A stretch of 64,000 bases of DNA, from assembly GCF_029873635.1 (NCBI RefSeq), contig NC_080418.1:151397748-151461747 (forward strand), written 5' to 3'. The translations under genes and the position numbers were made by a program. This DNA comes from Malania oleifera (Eukaryota; Streptophyta; Magnoliopsida; Santalales; Ximeniaceae). The notes below the pieces were generated by a model. The model had not been told where the DNA came from. It was given only the letters and a program-made list of their open reading frames with translations, and did no database searches. Numbering within the stretch: the stretch's first letter is position 1; every line of letters starts with the position of its first letter. Below, piece by piece: positions 26,682-36,472 of the stretch.

Positions 26682-28424
26682 CATCTGCTATATCTGTATA
26701 TTATTGAAGTTATACCCTAGATAGATAACTGTATATCATGAATTAACCCCGCATGATTGGGTTGTGCGGCCTGAGGGTTGGACTTAACCATGGTTGGCCT
26801 ACCAAGTTAAGTCAAACATGACATAACTACGCATGATTGGCCACCCTACCTGGTCCGCCCATCTTGCCCTCTGCAACACTTCTCGGGTTGGCACACAGTG
26901 GGTATCCTGGCTAATCAGCCTCCGACCCAACACTTACTGAATAGTGTGGTTGCACTGTCAGCTAACACCAACCTGGTCCACCCATCCTGCTCTTCGCAAC
27001 ACTTATCGGGTCGGCACACAGGGGTTACACTGTCTGATTCGATTAGCTAGCTATGGTACTTTGCTCTGGAATCTGTTCTGGTTCATGAGGGATATGATAC
27101 TACATAATACTATGTCTGTATATGACTGTTTTACCATGATTCTGTATAATTGAAATAACCATGATTTCGTATAAGTTGAAATATCTTGATTCTATAATAT
27201 CTGTAATAATACTATTTCATTATTCTGTGTAAAATTTGTTATAATAATAATATTTTTGAATATCTGTTATAAATATATCTAGTCACAGCATCTGCGCTAG
27301 GTAAATATCACAGTATTTGCGCTAGCTAAATATCACGACATCTGCTCCAACTGAATATCATAATGTACTGAAAATATAATTTCTGTACTATTTATAGTTT
27401 TTTTTTTTAAATTGTCGTCAAATCATGCTTATACTGTGAATTCATAAAATATTCTAACATACCATTATTTACAGTAAAATTTATACTCATGCCACACACA
27501 AGTGAGTACTATTCCGTAATAAATTATCTGACTTGGGAAAACATATTTTGCTGACAAAATAATATTAAATCTATTTTCAAAGTTTCCTCAGTTCAACATC
27601 AGTATTCCCAAAAACTATACTAATTCATATATAAACATTTCTGAATCAAATATTGTATATTCAAGTTTATTTTTTTTTAAAATACCTGACTTAATCTATC
27701 CCCTTACCTGTTTCCTGAAAAGCTTGTTGAAAAACCCTTAACCACGACCGCGGTGTTCAGAATTCCAAACCCTGAAATTGCATTATCCCTAAATCAATCA
27801 ATCAACCCCTGTATATTTATCATCTAACACATTTTCTAGGTCCCCATATTCCAAATAATCATTTAAACCCTAAAATAACTCATTTAACCTGATTTTGAAG
27901 TGGTGCCTAAGGACTCGAAATCAACAATCCGTTTCGATCAACTTGCAGAGAATCACCCCTAAATCATCGTGGCAGTTTTTCATCGTTGAAATGGGCTAAA
28001 CAGAGCCAAAATCGAAGAGAGAAGGGGGAGAAGCCAAAGGTTAGAGAGAGAAAGTGAGGGAAATCTGTTTTTCTCGCTAAAAATCCGATTTGAGCCTTCA
28101 TATAGAAAGCTGTCCACGTGGCCTTGTCGATGAGACACGTGTACTCGTCAACGAGTCACAGAAGAGCGTTCGTCGACGAAGATAATGGGTTCGTCGATGA
28201 ACCCTTAATGGCCTGAAATTCTCTACTCTCGATATCTCCTCGTTGACGAGACACGTGTATTCTTCGATGGGACCAAGAAGGACATTCGTCAATGTAGGCA
28301 ATGGGTTCGTCGACAAGTCCCTGCCGATGCTCCTTTTTAAATATCTTTTCCCCTTCTTTTTATTTCTCTTTCCTTTCCTTTTTTCTTTATTATTTTCATA
28401 AATTAAATTTTTCGGGTCTCTACA
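26049..28424 (-). mobile_element. Solo gypsy LTR, minus orientation
   Basis: It reads TGTAATGCCCC at the left and CGGGTCTCTACA at the right (2376 bp), the reverse complement of a Del/Tekay-like LTR. Five-base flanks CTATA (26044-26048) and ATATA (28425-28429) agree at four positions. About eight TTCGTCGACGAA-like palindromes lie at 28115-28320, the U3 side. A TA microsatellite lies at about 26650-26680. A module at about 26750-26825 is the inverse of one in the LTR at about 56920-56995. There is no interior. Confidence 0.85.
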
Positions 28425-29088
28425 ATATAAAATAATAATTATACAAGAATTTAGCTAGTATATTACAATGTTTGAACATATATGCATATACTATAATTAA
28501 AAATGATTTGATAGCAAAATGATCAGACATTCAGACATAAAGTAAAAAAAGGATACACTTCTAACTATGTTTGACTAGTCGAAATTCACCCCACTTGATT
28601 CGAACCTCATATGCTTGAATTGTAAGCTAAGTGTTTAAAATGAACTAAGTTTGGTAAGTTTGTTTGTATTCTAACTTTACTTTTAAGTGTGGAAAAAGCT
28701 CCCAGGGAGGAGTTTTTGGGCACCGTCAGCTCCGACACATTCAACTCAATATGGCGGACATGTCGGGACTGGCCGCAGTAAGTTGGGACCTTATATGCCC
28801 GAATTGGACACTTGGGTGCTTAAAAATGAACTAAGTTTACTATGTTTGCCTCTAAGAGTATAATTTTCAATCTGGGGGGATTTTTTGGGCTTCGTTAGAT
28901 CTACCAAACCAAAACTAAATTTAGACCCTTACCTCAATTTTAGGAAAAATCCCGAAATTCCACAAATGAAGATCCGTTCCACAATAAATGTAGAGATTCT
29001 CCTCCTGATCAGCGTGGTAACGACGGATTGTGGATTCCGGCAACGGACGGCGCAAAATCCTAGAGAGAGAGAGGGTTGGTTTGAGTTC

Positions 29089-29153
<65 letters not shown>

Positions 29154-29295
29154 ATTTTATAAAATAAAACCTAACTTAACCTTTAAGTAATCAAAACTAA
29201 TATCTCATCCAAGATATTTATATATAAATATCTCAAAATATCTCCTTTCAAAATATCTTCTCTTAAATATCTCCTCCAAAATATCTCTTTATTTA
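28425..29295. repeat. Diverged direct repeats and a GA microsatellite, no gene seen
   Basis: Two diverged copies of a roughly 200-bp unit (about 28590-28730 and 28790-28905) share AAATGAACTAAGTTT and GGG.TTTTTTGGGC. A long GA microsatellite follows at about 29086-29148, then ATATCTC-rich sequence. This may continue the CACTA-like region interrupted by the solo LTR. The short frames here are not convincing genes. Confidence 0.5.
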
Positions 29296-30005
29296 TTTAT
29301 TATTTTTGGGTCTCCAAACTAACTCATGCTTGTGGGAGCTTTCCACAACCCAGACTTTCACGGTAAAAAGTCTTTACAATTTTCTTGCTCACAAGGACGC
29401 TCAGAATAATCGAAGCCTTCCCTATAATCAGCTGTGGAACTCAATCATCCTCTCAAAAGTGAGTGTATTTTGTTGGCTTGCAACTAATAACAAGATTCTC
29501 ACAATTGATAACCTTCAAAGAAGAGGATGGACGTTAGCATCTATGTGTGTCTTATGCAAAAAAGAATGTGAAGGAGTCGATCATCTCTTTCTACATTGTC
29601 ATTTCAGCAAGCAGATTTGGACTCTAGTCTATCAAAGGATGCTAAATCACATAGTCATGTCGATTACCTTGGCAACAACGTTTTTAGCTTGGAACTTCTC
29701 AAAGCTTAAAAGATGTCTTAGAATATTGAAAGCAGCAATTCCAGCAGTTATATGTTGGGAAATCTAGAAAAAGAGAAATGGAGGAATCTTAGGGAGAATT
29801 ACTAGTCTACAATCTCAATTGTGTTTGACCGTTGGTTATTAAATCTGTTTCATTGGTCTAGGTCCAATACCCTACTGTCATCCTTAGATTGGGAGGAGTT
29901 CTCTTGTATTTTCACTGATTTTGGAGGGTAACTTTATTCACGCTTTCAATTATTGTCTTGTTTAAAGAATCCAAGCAACTTGGTTGAATTCTCCACTTTA
30001 TAATA
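29296..30005 (+). mobile_element. LINE (L1-type) 3' fragment with the RT zinc-binding domain
   Basis: The 29306-29767 frame matches the zinc-binding domain found C-terminal to plant LINE reverse transcriptases: LWELSTTQTFTVKSLY, then LWNSIILSKVSVFCWLA, KILTIDNLQRRGW, and the C-x2-C...H-x4-H zinc ligands in CVLCKKECEGVDHLFLHCHF. The frame stops in place of the W that normally follows WEI (WEIW), and the remaining C-terminal text continues with further breaks to about 30000. The endonuclease and RT core are absent, so this is a 5'-truncated copy. The tail and target duplication are not clear. Confidence 0.8.
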
Positions 30006-31636
30006 ATATTATCTGCTTCAAAAACAATACTAGTGACTAAAAAGTGCATAAAAAAATTTCAAGCCTGGAAGATTGAAGCAAAGACTTGACCTAACTAAGA
30101 GCTAGATTAGACGTACATCTCTAAGTCAAACATCCTTATATTAATTATATATATATATATATATATATATGAAAGATAATACTCCAATGGGAACCATGTA
30201 ATTATTTAAATAATACATTAAAGTTATTTTTTGTTTAACGATAATTCATAGACTTTTGCTACATAACATAAGGTGCTTGATCTCCTCTTTCACTTTCCTT
30301 TCCACCCCTCTTATGTTTGGTTATAAATTGAAACTTTTTAATATAAATATTTAATATTCTACTATTGGGAGTCTGGATATGTATCTTTAAAGCATAATAA
30401 ATGGTAAAATATTTCAAAAAAAAAAAGTCCATTTCATATGAGAAGTTTCATTAATGTTGCAAAATTTAATTTAAATTCATTTTTTAAATAAAAGTTATCA
30501 TTAAAATTGTGTAAAATGTTGCACAATTTAATTTAAAGTTCATTTTTTAAAATAAAATTATCATTAAAATTGTGCAAAACATTAATTAATTAGAGAGAGG
30601 GACAGGGTGAGCCAAACTTAAGCCCACTAGTAACCCTACTTTTCATATTTGACTTAATTAAATGACGAACTCTAATCTTACGTTGTTGTTGTTATAATCT
30701 GTTAGTTACAATTAGTTATACAAAAAAAATTAAATTATGTTGATTCGTACTATAAAGCAGATAATAATGTGAAATTTTTTATGAGTCCATAATAAGAATA
30801 GGTAAGAAATAATTATTCCCAAATTTCATGATGGAAATTTGATTTCTTAATTTTGTCAATTCAGTACACACACACAGGAATATTATTATATATAAGAAAA
30901 ATTATATTTAAAAGGTCTATGGATTCATTTGGGTAGTTAGGTATGTATAAAGGTATGGATCCCACACAAAGGTTCCGGCCACTCTATGTAAGGCATAAGA
31001 GATCAAATGAGAGAACTTGTCATGATCCTTTATCGGATGGCCACTCTATGGAAGGCATAAGAGATCAAATGAGAGAACTTGTCATGATCCTTTATCGGAT
31101 ATGTATCAAGAGGATCTTGACCATGTAAAAGATGGTTCAAAAATATGTTAGCCTTGCCATATGCATTTTAAAAGATAGAACCATATGATCCAATAGACCA
31201 AAATGAACAATGCCTTGGTAGAGTTGGACTGAAAAGCTAAAATGGAAGCAGTTTGTGGTTTGAACATTCCATATATGAAAAAAGAAGGTAGTTATGAATA
31301 TGACTCATATTTTCTTAGATTATATATATGTATAGACACACACACACACACACGTATATATGCACTGAGTTATAGTAATTGAAAGGGAAAATATTAGGCA
31401 CACCTGATCTATTTTGGTAATGTCTTAAACATCCATAAAATGGGAACCCATCTAAAGTAAAAGTTAAGGACAACATGTGTGTGTGTCTATATGTAAATAT
31501 AGATGCAAATTATTAATGCAAGGATGGAAAACAGAAAAGGGGCGGCATAAATTTAAATTTACCGTACCTGCAGAGGACCGGGGGGATGGATGAAGCATAA
31601 TAGTATGATCGAGTCTACGACCTTTCATTTCGGGGA

Positions 31637-31673
<37 letters not shown>

Positions 31674-31830
31674 GAGAGAGAGAAGGTAGGAAGTAATCAA
31701 GGGGGGCCGGAGGGGGGAAGGGCCAGCCGCAAAACAGGGGGTCAACAAAGAAGGAGAAGCACAGAGGAATAAGCGGGGAGGTCGAGCGGCGGTGATTTGA
31801 ATTTGCACCAACTACTTCTCAAATTAATCT
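30006..31830. other. Intergenic stretch upstream of the SKU5-similar gene
   Basis: AT-rich with a TA microsatellite (about 30145-30171), a CA tract (about 31336-31354), a 62-bp tandem duplication (30977-31100) and a GA-rich microsatellite (about 31637-31683) roughly 340-390 bp upstream of the start codon. No further gene is supported; the short frames lack codon bias or recognisable motifs. Confidence 0.6.
30977..31100 (+). repeat. 62-bp tandem duplication
   Basis: Copies at 30977-31038 and 31039-31100 start GGCCACTCTATG and differ at about one base. The near identity implies a recent duplication. It lies about 0.9 kb upstream of the gene. The word between the copies is not otherwise recognised. 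Confidence 0.85.
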
Positions 31831-31843
31831 CCTAGCTAATTAA

Positions 31844-31850
31844 TATAAAA
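31844..31850 (+). promoter_or_regulatory. Candidate TATA box of the SKU5-similar gene
   Basis: TATAAAA lies 176 bp before the start codon, after a GA-rich tract. Position and sequence suit a plant Pol II core promoter with a leader of about 140-150 nt. There is no independent support for the transcription start. Confidence 0.5.
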
Positions 31851-32025
31851 AGGTAAGGGGGGGTGGGAGGCCATTTTAGATGGTAGAAGGAGATCATCAC
31901 ACCATCAATCTTTCCTCTTCAGAATTCATTAATATTCTTAGAAGAACCTCTGTGCAGATCGAAGCCGGGAGGGGATCGAGTGGGTAATTAAATAGCAGTA
32001 GTAGTATCATCGGAGGGAGGGAGCG

Positions 32026-33522
32026 ATGGGTGCACGTCTCGTCGTAGCACTGCTGCTGTGCCTCTCGGCCGGTGGGGCATTGGTAGTGCGAGGAGAGGAC
32101 CCTTACCTCTTCTTCACCTGGAACATCACATACGGCACCATCGCTCCATTGGGTGTTCCGCAACAGGCCATTCTCATCAATGGTCAATTCCCCGGTCCCA
32201 ACATCAACTCCACCGGCAACAACAACGTTGTGGTTAATGTGTTCAATAACCTGGACGAGCCTTTCCTCCTCACATGGTAATTAATTAATTTTGCACGCGC
32301 GCGCGCGCACACACACATACATACACATATCTACATCTATATCTATATCTATAGGTATATCTGTATCTATATCTATGCATATGCATGCAGGAACGGCGTC
32401 CAACAAAGGAAAAACTCCTGGCAAGAGGGTCTGCCCGGAACCAACTGCCCCATCCCCCCAGGGAAGAACCAGACATACCACTTCCAAGTGAAGGACCAGG
32501 TCGGGAGCTACTATTACTTCCCTAGCACCGCCCTCCACAAAGTGGTCGGTGGCTTCGGCGGTCTCCGGGTCAATAGCCGTCTGCTCATCCCCGTCCCATT
32601 CGCAGCCCCGGAGGACGATTACACCGTCCTCATTGGCGACTGGTACACCAAGAGCCACTCCGCCCTCAGGAAGCTGTTGGACAGCGGTCGCTCCATTGCG
32701 AGGCCCGACGGCGTCCTCATCAATGGCAAATCCGGGAAGCTGCCCCAGGAGAAGATGGAGCCTATGTTCACCATGAAGCCCGGGAAGACGTACAGGTACA
32801 GGGTTTGCAACGTGGGGCTCAAGACCTCCCTCAACTTCAGGATCCAAGGCCACACCATGAAGCTGGTGGAGATGGAAGGCTCCCACACCATCCAGAACTC
32901 CTACGACTCCATCGACGTCCACGTCGGTCAGTGCTTCTCCGTCCTGGTCACCGCTGACAAGGACCCCAAGGACTACTACATGGTGGCTTCCTCCAGATTC
33001 ACCAAGCAGGTCCACACCGCCACCGCCATCCTCCGCTACACCAACGGCAAAGGCCCCGCCTCTCCTGAGCTCCCCCCAGCGCCAGTTGGATGGGCCTGGT
33101 CCCTCAACCAGTTCCGCTCCTTCCACTGGAATCTCTCCGCCAGTGCTGCCCGACCTAACCCCCAGGGATCCTACCACTACGGTGCCATCAACATTTCCCG
33201 CACCATCAAGCTCGTCAATTCCGCTAGCACCGTCGGTGGAAAGCTCCGCTATGCCATCAATGGCGTCTCCCATACCGACAAAGAGACACCCCTGAAGCTG
33301 GCCGAGTACTACGGAGTTGCGGACAAGGTGTTCAAGTACAACCTCATCGGGGATGAACCGCCGGCAAAGGGTGCGGATAAGATCACCGTGGCGCCCAATG
33401 TCCTCAACGTCACTTTCCGCACATTTGTGGAGATCATTTTTGAGAACCATGAGAAGAACGTTCAGACGTGGCATTTGGACGGCTACTCTTTCTTCCCTGT
33501 TGCGTAAGTACACTCATCAAAT

Positions 33523-33555
<33 letters not shown>

Positions 33556-33945
33556 TACATATACACACACACATATATGTTTATAGTCTAAAATTATTGG
33601 ACCAATTATAATTATTTGAATATATATATATTGCATGGATGCAGCATCCAATCAGGGAGGTGGACCCCAGATTGTAGAAAGAACTACAACCTTCTTGATG
33701 CAGTGAGCAGGAATACAGTTCAAGTGTACCCAAAATCTTGGGCAGCCATCTTCTTGACATTCGACAACGCTGGAATGTGGAACCTGAGGTCGACACAATG
33801 GGAAAGGAATTACTTGGGGCAGCAGCTCTACATCAGCGTTCAATCCCCTGCACGCTCCCTCAGGGATGAATACAATGCCCCCGACAACGTCCAGCTCTGC
33901 GGAATCGTCAAGAACTTGCCCAAGCCTCCACCGTACACCCCCTAA
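32026..33945 (+). CDS. SKU5-similar / L-ascorbate oxidase homolog, pollen NTP303/BP10 type (3 exons, 554 aa)
   Basis: Exons 32026-32276, 32391-33503 and 33645-33945 join at GT-AG introns (114 and 141 bp) to give 554 residues, the length of tobacco NTP303 and Brassica BP10. Residues 1-23 are a signal peptide. Three cupredoxin domains follow (roughly 30-150, 160-310 and 380-520). Candidate N-glycosylation sites include N33-IT, N61-ST and N110-QT. The copper ligands of true multicopper oxidases are mostly missing: WNG (84-86) stands where oxidases have WHG, YYYFPS replaces the HSH region, and H445-L-D-G-Y replaces HLHGH. It is therefore probably not an active oxidase. Family members are secreted glycoproteins of pollen tubes and cell walls. 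The tail ends PKPPPYTP, with no GPI signal, unlike SKU5 itself. The exons are much richer in GC than their surroundings. The frame is complete and looks functional. Confidence 0.93.
32277..32390 (+). repeat. Intron 1 with (CA)n and (TCTATA)n tracts
   Basis: The 114-bp intron begins GTAATT and ends TGCATGCAG. Most of it is alternating purine-pyrimidine and CTATAT repeats (about 32295-32380), likely length-variable between alleles. Intron 2 also carries a CA run (about 33524-33554). Confidence 0.85.
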
Positions 33946-34898
33946 ATCCCTACTACCTAAGCATTTCCCATCATTTAATAATATGTAACTAAGTCACTCA
34001 GAACTCCGGCCACAGATCCTGTTACCAGAGAGACGCAGAATTTAAGGAGAAAAAGAGGCGCAGCGCTGGTCATGAGCAAATTAACAGAAAAAAGAAAAAA
34101 GAAAAAAAAAAAAGAAAACCAAACCAAAACGAAAATAAAAACAAAAACAAACATTATATATGTAATTGTGCAGCAGCTGGTGCGTATTTGGAGGAGATTG
34201 ATTGGAGCAAGACACGGGCGATCGAGGAGGCTAGCTAGAAGAAGAGGGGTGGGGAATTGAGCAACACAATTTGGTTGATTATGCATATGTATCAATTAAT
34301 TCCTGCCCGAAAATGAGATTAAATTTTCTTCCCGCTACTTTCTTATGTATTTTTTACATATATGATTTTACTGTTGCTTTCCGATGATGACCAGAATAAA
34401 ACATTGTGCCGTCACCCTGCTTCTGAAAAAAGAAGAAGTTGAGATTGACTAATATTGGGGCTATATAATTTCTTCCATAATTGCAAGAAGTTGCATCTAA
34501 CATCCATGTGTATAATTTGTTTTTTTTTTTTTAATTAAAGGCAAAAGAAATATATATTGCAGAGAGAACATCCATGTGTATAATGTACATACGGACACTT
34601 CTTCGCTATTTCATACACACACACACACACTTTAAATCTTGCTCGAATATAAAGGCCTCATTGTGGTAAGATTGATGAGATTATATCACGGTTCTGTGCT
34701 CCTATAGTTGGCAAGCTCTCCTTGCTTGGTTAGCTTACTCAATGAATATAACTCCTGCTCTTTATACTTAACATTGAAACTTTATTTTGGAAGGAAAATA
34801 GTTCCTTTCTTATTTTATATAAGGGATAATCAAGGAAAACTTTCAAATATTAATATAACATCTTGTAATGGGTGGCTTCCAAGTCTTAGGTGAAAAAA
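33946..34898. other. Downstream intergenic stretch
   Basis: It contains an A-rich tract (about 34085-34150), a repeated AACATCCATGTGTATAA word (about 34498 and 34567) and a CA tract (34614-34630). The first part is probably 3' untranslated sequence of the upstream gene. No other gene is seen. Confidence 0.55.
34395..34400 (+). terminator. Candidate polyadenylation signal
   Basis: AATAAA lies 450 bp after the stop codon of the SKU5-similar gene. A weaker AATAAT-like site lies much nearer, at about 33977. Plant signals are loose, so either could serve. Confidence 0.35.
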
Positions 34899-35120
34899 TC
34901 ATTCTCGCAAATATTTCTCTTGAAAGGAGTGAGAAAGGGGTCTTTTTTTTTTTTTTTGTAAAAAACGTAAAATTTTAACCTACCAATTGCAAGATGTCAC
35001 ATTAATATGTGACACATATCATTCTCGCAAATATTTCTCTTAGAAGGAATGAGAAAGGTTTTTGTAAAGAAGGTAAAATTTTGTCCTACCAATTGTAAGA
35101 TGTCACATTAATATGTGGAT
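34899..35120 (+). repeat. 120-bp tandem duplication
   Basis: Copies starting at 34899 and 35019 both open TCATTCTCGCAAATATTTCT and end near GATGTCACATTAATATGTG. They differ by a poly-T length change and several substitutions, so the duplication is older than the 62-bp one at 30977. Confidence 0.85.
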
Positions 35121-35129
35121 ACATACATA

Positions 35130-35358
35130 ACCCCCCTTGTGGTCGCCCAGTTGATAAGATGAGAACCTTGTCCACTTGCCCACCACATGGTCAAGGATTC
35201 AAGCTCCCTGCCCATGAGATCATACTAATCAAGTTATTAACCGGGTGTTGGTGTTGGGGTATGCTAAACATCCTTCGAGTTTGCTGCGGCACCTTAGTGT
35301 CCGATGTGATGCAATGGGTGCTGGAGTCCTTGGATCATAAAAAATAAAAAATAAAAAC
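35130..35358 (+). mobile_element. tRNA-derived SINE
   Basis: The head carries Pol III-like boxes: TGGTCGCCCAGTTGATAAG (about 35140-35158, A-box type) and GGATTCAAGC (35195-35204, B-box type), about 40 bp apart as in tRNA genes. The tail is (A)n(T)-rich: ATAAAAAATAAAAAATAAAAA. Near-matching flanks ACATACATA (35121-35129) and ACATACAAA (35359-35367) look like the target duplication. I cannot name the SINE family. Confidence 0.72.
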
Positions 35359-35414
35359 ACATACAAACGAAATGTATGATTTAGTGTGAGTATCAATGAT
35401 ATAAGTTCTGCATC

Positions 35415-35427
35415 ACTTTAGTTGGTC

Positions 35428-35459
<32 letters not shown>

Positions 35460-35552
35460 ACATAACCATTTTAAAAAATATTAATATAATATCTTATTAA
35501 TATTTTTTTAAATGGTTATGTTATATATATTTATATTTAGACCAACTAAAGT
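35415..35552. mobile_element. Foldback palindrome, MITE-like
   Basis: The arms ACTTTAGTTGGTCTAAATAT and its complement close on a centre near 35485-35495; the inner arms (AACATAACCATTT and its complement) also pair. Length is about 138 bp. The whole unit could fold as one long hairpin. Immediate flanks do not show a clear target duplication, so the superfamily is open. Confidence 0.65.
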
Positions 35553-35620
35553 AATAATATAATATCTTATGATTAGTATTTTTTTGTTTGGGTTGATGCA
35601 TGGGGTGTTTTATTGGTTAT

Positions 35621-35710
35621 TTGTAAGCCCCAAGTGTCCTTTTGTTTCCACGGTATTCCTCCGCCATAAGTGAGAGTTATTAATAAAATTAAGAAAGGAG
35701 ATGTCGCCCT
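35621..35710 (+). mobile_element. Scrap of gypsy 3' untranslated region
   Basis: The words CGGTATTCCTCCGCCATAAG and the TTAATAAAATTAAG that follows match the segment between integrase and 3' LTR in the gypsy element at 40725-40775, and a like segment at about 62390. No coding or LTR sequence accompanies it. Confidence 0.65.
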
Positions 35711-35989
35711 TTTTTACCAAAAAAAAAAAAAAAAAAATCTTATTATTAGTAAATTGCAAATCGAAATCATCGTTGTAAATATTACTCCAAATAATAAAAT
35801 TAATGAGGGTAAGGCAAGATGATAGCATGCTTCATTCTAATAAGGGTAAACTAGAGGAAGCCATATTATACAATTTTAGATGGAGTAGTAGTGTTTAAAT
35901 TCATGTTGTCTTTACTTATATGCAATTTTTAAATGGATGATTTAATCTTTCATAAAAATCGAGCTCTTGCACACAAAGTGTGTGCGTGC

Positions 35990-36472
35990 GCATGTATATA
36001 TATATACCCTAAATATATCAACCATTGAGTCAAAAGGAAATTAAAACCCAACATTGATAAGGATGGTCATCACCCAAGTCAATTGCTTGGGTGGAGCAAT
36101 TGGCTCCTACCCAATAATGACTAGAGCGATCCACACTAACACTGTAATGGTCGGAGTGATCCACATCGGGTGCATAATGGTAAATCTCCCAAGGGTCAAA
36201 CCTTGTCTCTAGAAAAGAGGGTAATGTTAAGAGGTAAAGGTATCTCATCCAAACCCATCTTTACTTTTGCTTACAACCTCTCTAAAGTAGCTCCTTACTT
36301 AGGCATCAGAGTGATCCCCCGGAGTACACCCCAGGTCCTCCAAGCCACTCTCATTTCCTTCTTTTTCAAGCGATCGAGATCGAAAAATTCATCAGAGATC
36401 CTTCGACATTTTATCCTGCAACAGTTGGCACTGTCTGTGGAAATACTTTTGAGAGGTTTCCATCTTATTTCC
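35990..36472 (+). mobile_element. Tat/RIRE2-like gypsy LTR end plus primer site (fragment)
   Basis: The LTR appears to end GCAACA at 36423. It is followed by GTTGGCACTGTCTGTGGAA, a diverged form of the TTGGCGCCGTCTGTGGGAA primer site known from Tat-type plant gypsy elements. The upstream text (cttacttaggcatcagagtg, then GGAGTACACCCC.GGTCCTCC) also fits LTRs of that group. The start of the LTR is not certain. It is cut off by another LTR at 36473. Confidence 0.6.

Noticed and set aside
30943-31128. 61-codon plus-strand frame
   Set aside because: It spans the 62-bp tandem duplication in a shifted frame and matches nothing recognisable.
31464-31811. Minus-strand 115-codon frame upstream of the gene
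   Set aside because: It is driven by the GA/CT microsatellite (runs of SLSLSLS) and overlaps the likely promoter; no domain.
32281-33513. Minus-strand 410-codon open frame over the SKU5-similar gene
   Set aside because: It is a shadow of the GC-rich plus-strand exon 2; it runs through intron 1's microsatellite and has no domain, while the plus strand gives a complete family match.
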